The notes beneath the pieces were generated by a model. That model was not told where the DNA came from, did not search any database, and saw only the letters and a program-made list of their open reading frames with translations. Made by a program: the position numbers and the translations under genes. From Myxococcota bacterium (GTDB lineage: Bacteria; Myxococcota_A; UBA9160; UBA6930), in NCBI GenBank assembly GCA_028285625.1, contig JANQOX010000013.1, positions 62,001 through 126,000 of the forward strand: DNA of 64,000 bases, written 5' to 3'. Shown piece after piece: positions 17,427 through 26,285 of the stretch; the stretch's first letter is position 1; every line of letters begins with the position of its first letter.

Positions 17427-17484
17427 AGAGTCGACCGGCTCACGCGAAGCGCGAGCCCATCGCCGCGGCGAAAGAGGAGTGCCC

Positions 17485-18234
17485 ATGAGACTGCGACAGG
17501 TCGCCCTGGTCGCGAAGGATCTCGAGCCCGTGGTCGAGACGCTTTGCGAGGTGCTGGGCATCGAGGTCTCCTTCCAGGATCCCGGCGTCGCGACCTTTGG
17601 TCTCGTCAACGCGGTGATGCCCGTGGGTGACACCTTTCTCGAAGTGGTCTCGCCCGACCACGAGGGCACCAGTGCGGGGCGCCTGCTCGACCGCCGCGGC
17701 GGCGACGGCGGCTACATGGTGATCCTGCAGGTCGAAGACCTCGAACTCGAGCGCGAGCGCCTCGAGACCACGGGCACACGCGTGGTCTGGGAGACCGACA
17801 CCGGCGACATGCAGACGATCCACCTGCACCCGCGCGACGTGGGCGGTGCCATCGTCTCCCTCGACTGGGCCGACCCGCCCGAGCACTGGCGCTGGGCGGG
17901 ACCGGACTGGCGCGAGAAGGCCCAGACGCACGTGGTGGCCGAGGTCGCGGGCGTGGAAATCCAGTCGGACGACCCGGGCGGCCTGGCCAAGCGCTGGGCC
18001 GAAGTGCTGGGGCGACCGGCGCGAGACGCGCAGGGCGGCTCGGCCATCGACCTCGATCGCGGCGGGCTGATCCGCTTCGTGGCCGATACCGACGGGCGCG
18101 GCGAGGGCGTCTCGGGCCTGATCCTGCGCGCCACCGACGCCGACCGCGTGCGCTACACCGCCCGGGGCAAGGGCCTGCTCGAACCGGACGGGCGCATCTT
18201 GATCTGCGGGACACGCATCGAGCTGCTCGACTGA
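17485..18234 (+). CDS. VOC/glyoxalase-like domain protein
   Basis: 249 residues, ATG at 17485 after AAGAGGAG (GTG at 17479 also in frame). Residues 1-125 form a glyoxalase-like dioxygenase fold: MRLRQVALVAKDLEPVVETLCEVLGIEV, VVSPDHEGTSAGRLLDRRGGDGGYMVILQVEDLE, GGAIVSLDWADPPEHWRWAG. Residues 150-249 look like a second, more diverged copy. The three metal ligands of classical glyoxalases are not obvious. Cytosolic; substrate unknown. Confidence 0.75.
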   Translation: MRLRQVALVAKDLEPVVETLCEVLGIEVSFQDPGVATFGLVNAVMPVGDTFLEVVSPDHEGTSAGRLLDRRGGDGGYMVILQVEDLELERERLETTGTRVVWETDTGDMQTIHLHPRDVGGAIVSLDWADPPEHWRWAGPDWREKAQTHVVAEVAGVEIQSDDPGGLAKRWAEVLGRPARDAQGGSAIDLDRGGLIRFVADTDGRGEGVSGLILRATDADRVRYTARGKGLLEPDGRILICGTRIELLD

Positions 18235-18273
18235 CGCAAAGCCCTGAGGCTCGACGGACCCGAGGGCATCGGC

Positions 18274-19110
18274 TCAGGCGTCGTCTTCGAAGACGCCCGA
18301 GAACACCTCGCGTACCGGGCCGGACAAGTAGGCCGGGCCCTCGCCGTCCCAGCGTACGTCGAGCCGACCGCCGCGCACGGACACCTCGACCGCGTCCCCG
18401 GTGTGGCCGTGCACCCGCGCGGCGACCGCGGAGGCCGTGCTGCCCGTACCCGAAGACAGCGTCTCCCCTTCCCCGCGCTCGAAGATCCGCGCCCGCAGCC
18501 GGTCACGCCCCAGGACGTTCACGACCTCGAAGTTCGTCCGATCGGGAAACGCCGGGTGTCTTTCGACCAGCGGTCCGAGCATCGAGAGCGGTACGTCGTC
18601 GACGGGCACCTCGGTCAGGTGCACCGCGTGCGGATTGCCGAGCGAGAGGGTCGTCACGGCGAGGTGCTGCCACGCGGTCCCGACCGCGTCGCCGCCGAGT
18701 TCGAGCTGCATCGAACGCGACCGCACCTGCGGCACGTCCATGGCCACGGTGCCCGCCGTCATCCGGCCGCCGTCGAGCACCGGCAGGACGCGGCGCAGGC
18801 CTGCCCCGGTCTCGACCTCGAGCGAACCGTCTCGGCAGCGGGCCAGGCCTCGGTCGAGCACGAACTTGGCGAAGAGGCGGATGCCGTTGCCGCTCATCTC
18901 CGCTTCCGAGCCGTCGGAGTTGACCACGCGCATCCGGACCGGCGCGTGGTCCGACGGCAGCACCACCAGCAGACCATCCGAGCCCACGCCGAAGTGGTGG
19001 CGGCAGATCCGCTTTGCGAGCTCCGACCAGTCGCGCCCGCGCTGCCCGCGGCCATCGACCGCGATGTAGCCGTTTCCAGCCGCCTCCAGCTTGGTGAAAT
19101 CGATCGGCAC
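18274..19110 (-). CDS. dapF: Diaminopimelate epimerase homologue lacking both catalytic cysteines
   Basis: 278 residues, full length and co-linear with DapF: start FTKLEAAGNGYIAVDG, NSDGSEAEMSGNGIR, LGNPHAVHLTEV, RTNFEVVNVL, FERGEGETLSSGTGS, GGRLDVRWDGEGPAYLSGP. DapF converts LL- to meso-diaminopimelate for lysine and peptidoglycan, using two thiol bases in (C)GNG and (C)GTG. Here residues 73 and 220 are both serine. All other active-site blocks are kept. It may be a slow or altered-specificity epimerase, or the genuine enzyme of a Ser-type subfamily. Start ATG at 19110; transcribed away from traB. Confidence 0.8.
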   Translation of the reverse strand: MPIDFTKLEAAGNGYIAVDGRGQRGRDWSELAKRICRHHFGVGSDGLLVVLPSDHAPVRMRVVNSDGSEAEMSGNGIRLFAKFVLDRGLARCRDGSLEVETGAGLRRVLPVLDGGRMTAGTVAMDVPQVRSRSMQLELGGDAVGTAWQHLAVTTLSLGNPHAVHLTEVPVDDVPLSMLGPLVERHPAFPDRTNFEVVNVLGRDRLRARIFERGEGETLSSGTGSTASAVAARVHGHTGDAVEVSVRGGRLDVRWDGEGPAYLSGPVREVFSGVFEDDA

Positions 19111-19276
19111 GACGGGAGCTTAGGCGCGGGCGCGGTGGTCGCCGCCCCGGCAGGGCTGTAGGTTCTGCCCCCCGAGCCAGGAGCTTCCCATCGACACCCC
19201 CGACCCGAACCCGCGAGCCGTCGAGACGCCGCCCGAGGGAGACGTCCACGTCATCCCCGTCGAGGGTCGCCGTCTG

Positions 19277-20410
19277 GTGGTCGTCGGCACCGCCCACATC
19301 TCGCGGGAGTCGGCCGACCTCGTCCGCTCGGTGATCGAACGCGAGCGGCCCGATGCCGTCTGCATCGAACTCGACCAGCAGCGCTTCGACGCGCTCGAGC
19401 GGCAGGACCGCTTCGAGGGACTCGACCTGCGCCAGGTGATCCGCAGCCAGCAGCTCGCGACGCTGATGCTGAGCCTGGTGATGGCGACCTACCAACGGCG
19501 GCTCGGACTCGAACTGGGCGTGCAGCCAGGCACCGAGCTGCTCGAGGCCGCGAAGACCGCCAAGGAGCTCGGCATCCCCGTCCACATGGGCGACCGCGAC
19601 GTGCGCGTCACCATGCGCCGTGCGTGGGCAGCCATGGGGTTCTGGCGCAGGCTCTGGCTGTTCTCGTCGATGATGGCGGGCATGTTCGACAAGGTGGAGC
19701 TGTCCGAGGACGACCTGCGCGACCTGCGCTCCGAAGACGTGCTGTCGCGGCTGATGCGCGAGCTCGGCGAGGCGTTCCCGGGGCTCAAGCGCGTTCTGAT
19801 CGACGAGCGCGACCGCTACCTCGCCGAGCGCATCCGGCGCACGCCGGGCCAGCACGTGGTCGCCGTCGTGGGCGCGGGCCACGTCGAGGGCATTCGTGCG
19901 GCGCTCGAGAGCGAGACCCCCGAAACGCCCGAAGCCATGGCCGAACTCGACGAGATGCCGGTGGCGTCTCCGGTCTGGAAGTGGGTCGGCTGGGGCATCC
20001 CCGTGCTGATCCTCTCGGCGATCGCCGCCATCGGTCTTCGCCAGGGCGCCGCCGCCGCGGGCGAGAGCCTCTGGTTCTGGGTGCTCGCCAACGGCATCCC
20101 GGCGAGCCTCGGCGCGGTGATCGCCCTCGCGCATCCCGCGACGATCGTGTCGGCCTTCGTCGCCGCGCCGATCACGAGCCTCACGCCGGTGATCGGCGCG
20201 GGCTACGTCACCGCCTTCGTCCAGTCCTACCTGCGGCCACCGCTGGTTCGCGAGCTGCGCCGCGTCTCGGAGGACGCCACCTCGGCCCGAGGCTGGTGGC
20301 GCAACCGGCTGCTCCGGATCTTCCTGGTCTTCGTGTTCACCACGCTCGGCAGCATCATCGGCACCGCCGTGGGTGGCGCCGAGATCCTCACCAATCTGTT
20401 CGGGGCCTAG
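19277..20410 (+). CDS. TraB/PrgY family membrane protein
   Basis: At least 377 residues from GTG 19277. The TraB domain holds VVGTAHISRESADLV, CIELDQQRFDAL, and VVGAGHVEGIRAAL (GTAH and GxGH motifs), followed by about five membrane segments in the C-terminal 150 residues (WVGWGIPVLILSAIAAIG, NGIPASLGAVIALAHP, FLVFVFTTLGSIIGTA). The family is a Tiki-like putative metalloprotease/pheromone shut-down group. The frame continues upstream through EGDVHVIPVEGRRLVV to an ATC at 19190 that sits six bases after AGGAG; the true N-terminus may lie there. Confidence 0.85.
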   Translation: MVVGTAHISRESADLVRSVIERERPDAVCIELDQQRFDALERQDRFEGLDLRQVIRSQQLATLMLSLVMATYQRRLGLELGVQPGTELLEAAKTAKELGIPVHMGDRDVRVTMRRAWAAMGFWRRLWLFSSMMAGMFDKVELSEDDLRDLRSEDVLSRLMRELGEAFPGLKRVLIDERDRYLAERIRRTPGQHVVAVVGAGHVEGIRAALESETPETPEAMAELDEMPVASPVWKWVGWGIPVLILSAIAAIGLRQGAAAAGESLWFWVLANGIPASLGAVIALAHPATIVSAFVAAPITSLTPVIGAGYVTAFVQSYLRPPLVRELRRVSEDATSARGWWRNRLLRIFLVFVFTTLGSIIGTAVGGAEILTNLFGA

Positions 20411-20537
20411 GCGGCACCCCCGGACCGAACCCCCAGGCACGCCCATGCGTAGTAGGCGGTGAACCAACGGCTCCCACCGCCCCCCTTGGTGGCGGGCCCA
20501 TCGCAGCCGTCCCAAGGGCGGCGCTTCGGAGGGTCTC

Positions 20538-20738
20538 ATGGCCGAACCCCGCAATGGACTCCAGCGCTCGCGCACCCAACGCATGATCGGCGGCGTGTGT
20601 GGCGGCCTCGCCGAGTGGCTGGGCTGGAGCCCGAACCTGGTGCGCGCGCTCTTCGTACTGGTCTCCGTCCTGTCGGCGGCCTTCCCCGGCATCCTGGTCT
20701 ACGTCGTCCTGTGGATCCTGATGCCCGAGCGGGACTGA
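20538..20738 (+). CDS. PspC domain protein
   Basis: 66 residues, almost entirely one PspC domain: GLQRSRTQRMIGGVCGGLAEWLGWSPNLVRALFVLVSVLSAAFPGILVYVVLWILMPERD. One or two membrane segments. PspC proteins act in envelope-stress sensing; a stand-alone copy without PspA/B nearby cannot be placed in a Psp operon. Ribosome binding site GGAGGG five to six bases before ATG. Confidence 0.9.
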   Translation: MAEPRNGLQRSRTQRMIGGVCGGLAEWLGWSPNLVRALFVLVSVLSAAFPGILVYVVLWILMPERD

Positions 20739-20847
20739 GCCCCGAGCCCGGCCCGTGCCCCGGGTCGACGCGAGCCGGGGTGTAGGAGCGGTGCGGCTGT
20801 GGTATCTCTCCGCGGTCGCGCCATCCCGGCCCCAGACGAGGACGCCC

Positions 20848-20895
20848 ATGAAAACCGAAAATCGTCGGATTTCTCGCGCGTCCTACGCTCTCTGA
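20848..20895 (+). CDS. Possible 15-residue leader peptide upstream of the MATE gene
   Basis: ATG follows GAGGA; the product is MKTENRRISRASYAL, stop TGA at 20893-20895. The codons are conspicuously A/T-rich for this genome. The stop codon touches the first of two stem-loops that precede the MATE pump gene, the arrangement seen in translational attenuators of drug-resistance genes. Translation is inferred only. Confidence 0.35.
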   Translation: MKTENRRISRASYAL

Positions 20896-20977
20896 CACGA
20901 GTTCTGCTCGTGTCCTAGCACGAGCCCACGCGGCCCCGGAGGCCAAGGACGCAGCGACTGGGCCTCCGGGACTGGAG
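20894..20977 (+). promoter_or_regulatory. Structured leader of the MATE gene
   Basis: Hairpin A: GACACGAG (20894-20901), loop TTCTG, CTCGTGTC (20907-20914). Hairpin B: CCCGGAGGCC (20935-20944) and GGCCTCCGGG (20961-20970), 16 nt loop. The CTCC in the right arm of B (20964-20967) can instead pair with the GGAG ribosome binding site at 20974-20977. The two pairings exclude each other, so a switch between open and blocked ribosome binding site is possible. I could not match it to a known riboswitch class. Confidence 0.45.
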
Positions 20978-20985
20978 CTCGCGTC

Positions 20986-22356
20986 ATGGCCAACCCCACC
21001 GAAGTCGTCACCCCCACCGCTACACCTCCGCCCGGCGGAGGCCTGCGCGAAGTCGGCGCCCTCGCCTACCCGGTGATCCTCTCGCAGATCTCTGCGACGG
21101 TGATGGGCATCGTCGACTCGGCGATGGTCGGCCGCATCGGTGCGACCGAACTCGGCGCCGTGGGCTTCGCCGGCATCTGGACGTGGACGACGTTCGCGCT
21201 CTTCAACGGCACGGCCTCAGGCGTGCAGACGTTCGTGTCCCAGGCCCACGGCGCGGGCGACGAGCGCTCCTGTGGTGCCTGGGCATGGCAGGCGAGCTGG
21301 GTGCTGGTGCCGGTCGTCGCCGCGGTGGCCCTGCTCGTGGCCGCGGTCACCCCCGAACTGCTGCGCATTCTGGGCCCCTCCCCCGAGCTTCAGCAGGCGG
21401 CGACGGCCTACGTGCGCCCGCGCCTCGTGGGCATGACGGGGCTGGGGCTCGCGTTCATCTGGATGTCGTTCTTTCGCGGCATCGGCGACACGCGAACCCC
21501 GCTCTGGGCCGCGCTCGCTGCGAACGTGACGAACGCCGTGCTCGACTACGGCCTGATCTTCGGCCGGCTCGGGCTGCCCGAACTCGGCGTCGTCGGTGCC
21601 GGTACGGCGACCGCGATCGGCGAGTGGATCTACGGTGGCTTCCTGGTGGTGGCAGCATTGCGCGCACCCGTGCGGCGGCGCTTCCATACCCAGCTGATCG
21701 CACCGAGCCGTGCGGCGATCGTGCGCTTCCTGCGCACGGGCTCGCCGATCGGCGGACAGTGGGTGCTCGAGATGCTGGCGTTCGCCGTGTTCACGACCTT
21801 CGTCGCGAAGATGGGCGACCGCTCCATGGCCGCGAGCCAGGCGTTCCTCCAGCTGCTCTCCATGTCGTTCATGCAGGCGGTGGGCATCTCGGTGGCGGCC
21901 TCGACGCTGGTGGGCCGCTACGTGGGCGCGGGCGATCCGGCGTCGGCCTACCGAAGCTTCGGCTCGGCGCTGCGTTTCGCAGCGGTGCTGGCGGCGGTGG
22001 TGGCGGTCGTCTTTCTCGCGGTGCCCGAGGCGATGATGCGAATCTTCACCGACGACCCCGACGTGATCGCGCTCGGCGTGCCGTTGGTTCGACTCGGCGC
22101 CCTCTTCCAGATGCTCGACGCGGTCGCCATCGTGGCCTCGGGTTCGCTGCGCGGGGCGGGCGACACGCGCTGGCCCTTCGTGGTGCAGTCGCTCACCGCC
22201 TGGACGATCTTCTTGCCGCTCGGCTGGTTCCTGGGCGTCTACCTGGACCACGGCCTGTTCGCAGCCTGGATCGGCGGCACCGCGCACGTGGGCGTGCTCG
22301 GCGCGGCGCTCTTCTGGCGGTTCCGCTCGGGCCGCTGGCAGTCGATCCAGATCTGA
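20986..22356 (+). CDS. MATE family multidrug/toxin efflux transporter
   Basis: 456 residues with 12 predicted membrane segments. The two MATE halves are visible: LAYPVILSQISATVMGIVDSAMVGRIGATELGAVGFAG at the start and the repeat GSPIGGQWVLEMLAFAVFTTFVAKMGDRSMAASQAFLQL near residue 250. Also FRGIGDTRTPLW and GSLRGAGDTRWPFV, the conserved GxxR/GDT loops after helices 5 and 11. Expected to export cationic compounds against Na+ or H+. ATG at 20986 with GGAG nine bases upstream, which the leader structure may mask. Confidence 0.93.
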   Translation: MANPTEVVTPTATPPPGGGLREVGALAYPVILSQISATVMGIVDSAMVGRIGATELGAVGFAGIWTWTTFALFNGTASGVQTFVSQAHGAGDERSCGAWAWQASWVLVPVVAAVALLVAAVTPELLRILGPSPELQQAATAYVRPRLVGMTGLGLAFIWMSFFRGIGDTRTPLWAALAANVTNAVLDYGLIFGRLGLPELGVVGAGTATAIGEWIYGGFLVVAALRAPVRRRFHTQLIAPSRAAIVRFLRTGSPIGGQWVLEMLAFAVFTTFVAKMGDRSMAASQAFLQLLSMSFMQAVGISVAASTLVGRYVGAGDPASAYRSFGSALRFAAVLAAVVAVVFLAVPEAMMRIFTDDPDVIALGVPLVRLGALFQMLDAVAIVASGSLRGAGDTRWPFVVQSLTAWTIFLPLGWFLGVYLDHGLFAAWIGGTAHVGVLGAALFWRFRSGRWQSIQI

Positions 22357-22412
22357 AGCTCGGGCTCTACCGAGAGTCCCGATCTCGAACCACGCGGCGG
22401 CGGTCGCCGCCG

Positions 22413-24083
22413 ATGCTCTACCCTGGCTCGGTGGCGTTCGAAACCCACGCCGTCCTGAACCAGGTGCCGCCGCGCGGCGATCTCGACCTGCATGCGCGCG
22501 ATACCGCCCTTTCCGAGGGCGTCGCGCGCGAAACCAACGCCGGTTTCGAGGCCTTGCTGCCGAAGCTTCGGGCCTGGAGCACGGCCATCGGCCGCGAAGC
22601 GGCCTTCGACCTCGGCCGCGAGGCCAACCGCCACGCTCCCGAGCTGCGAACACACGACCTCTCGGGCCATCGCATCGACGAGGTGGCCTTCCACCCGGCG
22701 TGGCACGAGATCATGCGGCTCGCCATGGCGCACGAGGTGCACAACCTGCCCTGGCGCCACCCGCAGCCCGGCGCCCAGGTCGTACGCAGCGCCATGCACG
22801 CACTGCTCAGCCAGGTCGAAGCCGGGTCGTGCTGCCCGATCACCATGACGTTCGCCTGCCTGCCCGCACTGCGGCAGGACCCGGCCGTCGCCGAGGAGTG
22901 GGAGCCGCGGCTGCTCGGCACCGAGTACCAACCCGCGCTGGGCCCTCCGGCGAGCAAGCGCGCGGTGCTGCTCGGGATGGCCATGACCGAGAAGCAGGGA
23001 GGCAGCGACGTGCGCGCGAACACCACGCGCGCGACCGCGCTCGGCGACGGCGCCTTCGAACTCGTGGGCCACAAGTGGTTCTGCTCGGCGCCCATGTCCG
23101 ACGCCTTTCTCACCCTGGCGCAGGCCGAGGGCGGCCTCACCTGCTTTCTGGTGCCGCGCTTTCGCCCGGACGGCACGCGCAACCCGTTCGCCATCCAGCG
23201 GCTGAAGGACAAACTCGGCAACCGGTCCAACGCGTCCAGCGAGGTGGAGTACCGCGGCACCTGGGCACAGCGCGTGGGCGAGCCCGGGCGCGGCGTGCGC
23301 ACGATTCTCGAGATGGTCCACCACACCCGGCTCGACTGCGTGTCGGGCAGCACCGGCCTGGTGCGGCAGGCCCTCGACCGGGCGCTGCACCACGCGCGAC
23401 ACCGCGAGGCCTTCGGGCAGCGGCTCGCCGACCACGCGCTGATGAAGAACGTGCTGGCCGACCTCGCCCTCGAGAGCGAAGCCGCCACGGCCCTCATGCT
23501 GCGGCTCGCCCGCGGCTTCGACGAAGCCCCGGACGACGAGTCGGCGCGCGCGTTCGCACGCATCGCCACGGCGGTGGGCAAGTTCTGGGTCTGCAAGCGC
23601 GCACCGGGCGTGATCTACGAGGCCATGGAGTGCCTGGGCGGCAACGGCTACGTCGAGGACTCCGACCTGCCGCGCCTGTACCGTGAGGCCCCGGTCAACG
23701 CGATCTGGGAGGGGTCGGGCAACGTGATCTGCCTCGACGTGCTTCGTGCCATGGTGCGCGAGCCCGAGAGCCTGGTCGCCTTTCGCGCCGAACTGCGATT
23801 GGCCCGCGGCGGCGATGCCCGCCTCGATGCCGCCCTCGACGCGCTCGACGTCGAACTCGGCCGGCGCGAAGACGCCGAGCTGCGCGCGCGCGGACTGGTC
23901 GAGCGCATGGCGCTCGCCCTTCAAGCCGCGCTGCTCGTGCGCCATGCGCCCTCGGCGGTCGCCGACGCCTTCTGTGCCTCGCGTCTGGCGGCAGAGGGAG
24001 GCCGCGGCCTGGTTCTGGGGACGCTTCCGGCCGCTGTCGACTGCGACGCGCTGCTCGACCGCGCCTGCCCGCGCGAAGCCTAG
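22413..24083 (+). CDS. AidB-like acyl-CoA dehydrogenase
   Basis: 556 residues from ATG 22413; GTG at 22431 (AFETHAVLNQVPPRGDLDL) is an equally good start because AidB proteins begin with that TH-x-VxNQxPP block. FAD-contact segments CPITMTFACLPAL, GMAMTEKQGGSDVRAN, KWFCSAPMSDAFLTLAQ and the C-terminal ECLGGNGYVEDSDLPRLYREAPVNAIWEGSGNV with the base glutamate region are present. E. coli AidB protects DNA from alkylation; most relatives are isovaleryl-CoA-type dehydrogenases. Whether it oxidises an acyl-CoA here is open. Confidence 0.9.
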   Translation: MLYPGSVAFETHAVLNQVPPRGDLDLHARDTALSEGVARETNAGFEALLPKLRAWSTAIGREAAFDLGREANRHAPELRTHDLSGHRIDEVAFHPAWHEIMRLAMAHEVHNLPWRHPQPGAQVVRSAMHALLSQVEAGSCCPITMTFACLPALRQDPAVAEEWEPRLLGTEYQPALGPPASKRAVLLGMAMTEKQGGSDVRANTTRATALGDGAFELVGHKWFCSAPMSDAFLTLAQAEGGLTCFLVPRFRPDGTRNPFAIQRLKDKLGNRSNASSEVEYRGTWAQRVGEPGRGVRTILEMVHHTRLDCVSGSTGLVRQALDRALHHARHREAFGQRLADHALMKNVLADLALESEAATALMLRLARGFDEAPDDESARAFARIATAVGKFWVCKRAPGVIYEAMECLGGNGYVEDSDLPRLYREAPVNAIWEGSGNVICLDVLRAMVREPESLVAFRAELRLARGGDARLDAALDALDVELGRREDAELRARGLVERMALALQAALLVRHAPSAVADAFCASRLAAEGGRGLVLGTLPAAVDCDALLDRACPREA

Positions 24084-24090
24084 AACGCGC

Positions 24091-24804
24091 CTAGGCGGTC
24101 GCCTGCGCCGCCTCGCCCTGACCGGTCACGCGGAAGGCGCGCCAGATCGCGCCGGCGGCCACGAGCCCGCCCACGGCAATGGGGATCGCCGAGCCCGGCT
24201 CGGTGGGGCCGAGCGAAAGCCCCATGGTGATGCGGGCGATCGCGTGGAGGAAGATGCCGGTGGCTGCGGTGGCGCCGACGCTCCACCAGAAGAACCGGTT
24301 CACGGTGTCGGGCGTGGTCAGCCCCAGCGCCATGCGACGACGCGACATGCGCAGGTTCACGACGGCCTCGCACGACGCCCAGGCGAAGACCGAGGTTCGC
24401 GTCAGCAGGCCCACCCACGGGAAGAACCCGCCGAACTCGCCCGGTGTGAAGCCCACCGTGGCGAGCCGTCCGAAGAAGCCCGCAGTCAGTCCCACGCAGA
24501 TCACCGCGAACAGCGCGCGACCCGTCGCGTCCGGGCGGAAGACCTTCCAGTTGAACAGGGCGAGCCCCGCGCAGCCGATCGCGCCGAGCAGGCTGCTCGC
24601 GCCCTGGAGCAGCTCCGCGTGGTCCGCGATCAGGCCCGAGGCCACCGAGAGCAGGTAGCCGAGGCCGCCGTTCAGGAAGAACGCCGCGCCCATCGCCAGC
24701 TCGGGCAGCTGGCGCGTGCGCTGGGCCAGCCGCAGCAGGCGGAGGCCCACGGCGAGGCTCACCAGGACGAAGCTCCCGGCCCCGAGCAGCGTGACGTAGA
24801 GCAT
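24091..24804 (-). CDS. Seven-helix membrane protein, paralogue 2 of 3
   Basis: 237 residues, seven predicted membrane segments. Shares with the other two copies GLRLLRLAQRTRQLPELAMG after helix 1, LFNWKVFRP after helix 3 and RRRMALGLTTPDTVNRFFWW between helices 5 and 6, in the same order and spacing. It stands alone, convergent with the acyl-CoA dehydrogenase (7 bp gap) and divergent from rmuC. Function unknown; C-terminal tail short and hydrophilic (FRVTGQGEAAQATA). Confidence 0.75.
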   Translation of the reverse strand: MLYVTLLGAGSFVLVSLAVGLRLLRLAQRTRQLPELAMGAAFFLNGGLGYLLSVASGLIADHAELLQGASSLLGAIGCAGLALFNWKVFRPDATGRALFAVICVGLTAGFFGRLATVGFTPGEFGGFFPWVGLLTRTSVFAWASCEAVVNLRMSRRRMALGLTTPDTVNRFFWWSVGATAATGIFLHAIARITMGLSLGPTEPGSAIPIAVGGLVAAGAIWRAFRVTGQGEAAQATA

Positions 24805-24907
24805 GGGGACGCTTCGGCCGGCGGCCCGGGGGCCTTGATCCGGCGAGGGCCCGAGGGCCAGGCGAGAAAACACCCTATCCTACTGCGCGGAGGCAGGAGG
24901 GGGGTTC

Positions 24908-26272
24908 TTGGACGTCGCCGCGCTCGAGTTCACGCGCGTGGAGTGGTTGCTGGTAGCCGTTGCCGGTGGTCTGCTGATCTGCGCCGGCCTGCTCATCGTC
25001 CTGCTGCGCCGCACCCGGGCCGACGTGTCCCCCCTGCTCTCGCAGGTGGCGGAAGGGGTCGTGCGCAACGAGAACGTGCTGCGCGAAGAGCTCAGTCGCA
25101 GCCAGACCGCCCTGCAGGGCGAGTTCTCCCGCAGCGATCAGCTGATCCGCCGCGAGCTTTCGCAGACCCGGCAGGAGCAGGCCGCCGGCACGCACCAGCT
25201 GCGCGTGGAACTGACGGGCACCCTCAAGAGCACGGGCGAGACCGTGGACAAGCAGCTCGAAGAGGTTCGCGGCGTGGTCGACGCGCGGCTGCGCGAGATG
25301 CAGGGCGACAACGCCAAGCGGCTGGACGAGATGCGCGCCACCGTGGACGAGAAGCTCCAGGGCACCCTCGAAGAGCGGCTCGGGCGCGCCTTCCGTCAGG
25401 TGAGCGAGCGCCTCGAAGCGGTGCACCAGGGGCTCGGCGAGATGCAGACCCTGGCCTCGGGCGTGGGCGATCTCAAGCGCGTGCTCACCAACGTGAAGTC
25501 ACGGGGCACCTGGGGCGAGGTGCAGCTCGGCGCCCTCCTCGAACAGATGCTCGCGCCGGGGCAGTACGAGGCGAACGTCGCCACCCGCAAGGGCAGCGCC
25601 GAACGCGTCGAGTTCGCCGTGCGCCTGCCGGGCCCCGACGACCGCGAACCGGTGTGGCTGCCCATCGACGCCAAGTTTCCGGTGGAGGACTACCGGCGGC
25701 TGCTCGACGCCCAGGAGGCCGGCGATGCCGAAGGTGTCGAGACGGCGGCCCGCGCCGTGGAGACCCAGGTTCGCAAGGAGGCCCGGCGCATCCGCGACAA
25801 GTACCTGAACCCGCCGCGCACCACCGACTTCGCGATCCTGTTCCTGCCCACGGAGGGGCTCTACGGCGAGGTGCTGCGACGCCCCGGCCTGCTGGAGCGG
25901 CTCCAGCAGGAAAGCCGCGTCACCGTGGCCGGGCCCACCACACTCGCAGCGATGCTCTCGAGCCTGCAGATGGGCTTCCGCACGCTCGCCATCCAGAAGC
26001 GGTCGAGCGAGGTGTGGAAGCTGCTGGGTACGGTCAAGGGCCAGTTCGGGCAGTTCTCGCAGCTGCTCGACAAGGTGAGCCGCAAGCTGGACGAGGCCTC
26101 CAGCACCGTGAGCGAAGCGTCGCGCAAGACCAAGACCATCGAGAAGCGCCTCGGCAAGGTCGAAGCCCTGCCCGGCCCCACACCCTTGCCGTTGTTCGAC
26201 CTGGGTCCCTCGGAAGAGGCTCCTGAGCGCGGCGACGGTACCGTGACGAAGGGCGCCGACGGCCCCGACTGA
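24908..26272 (+). CDS. rmuC: DNA recombination protein RmuC
   Basis: 454 residues from TTG 24908 after AGGAGGGGG. One N-terminal membrane anchor (WLLVAVAGGLLICAGLLIVLL), a long coiled coil (about residues 45-175) and the RmuC nuclease-like core: LKRVLTNVKSRGTWGEVQLGALLEQML, PIDAKFPVEDYRRLL, FAILFLPTEGLYGEVLR, GPTTLAAMLSSLQMGFRTLAIQKRS. RmuC limits inversions at short inverted repeats. The C-terminal 30 residues are disordered and acidic. Confidence 0.93.
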   Translation: MDVAALEFTRVEWLLVAVAGGLLICAGLLIVLLRRTRADVSPLLSQVAEGVVRNENVLREELSRSQTALQGEFSRSDQLIRRELSQTRQEQAAGTHQLRVELTGTLKSTGETVDKQLEEVRGVVDARLREMQGDNAKRLDEMRATVDEKLQGTLEERLGRAFRQVSERLEAVHQGLGEMQTLASGVGDLKRVLTNVKSRGTWGEVQLGALLEQMLAPGQYEANVATRKGSAERVEFAVRLPGPDDREPVWLPIDAKFPVEDYRRLLDAQEAGDAEGVETAARAVETQVRKEARRIRDKYLNPPRTTDFAILFLPTEGLYGEVLRRPGLLERLQQESRVTVAGPTTLAAMLSSLQMGFRTLAIQKRSSEVWKLLGTVKGQFGQFSQLLDKVSRKLDEASSTVSEASRKTKTIEKRLGKVEALPGPTPLPLFDLGPSEEAPERGDGTVTKGADGPD

Positions 26273-26285
26273 TCGAGGAGGCGTC

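Noticed and set aside
20894..20977. Guanidine-type (mini-ykkC) or other known riboswitch ahead of the MATE gene
   Set aside because: The loops do not show the ACGR tetraloops of the guanidine-II class nor the ykkC core; only simple hairpins can be supported.
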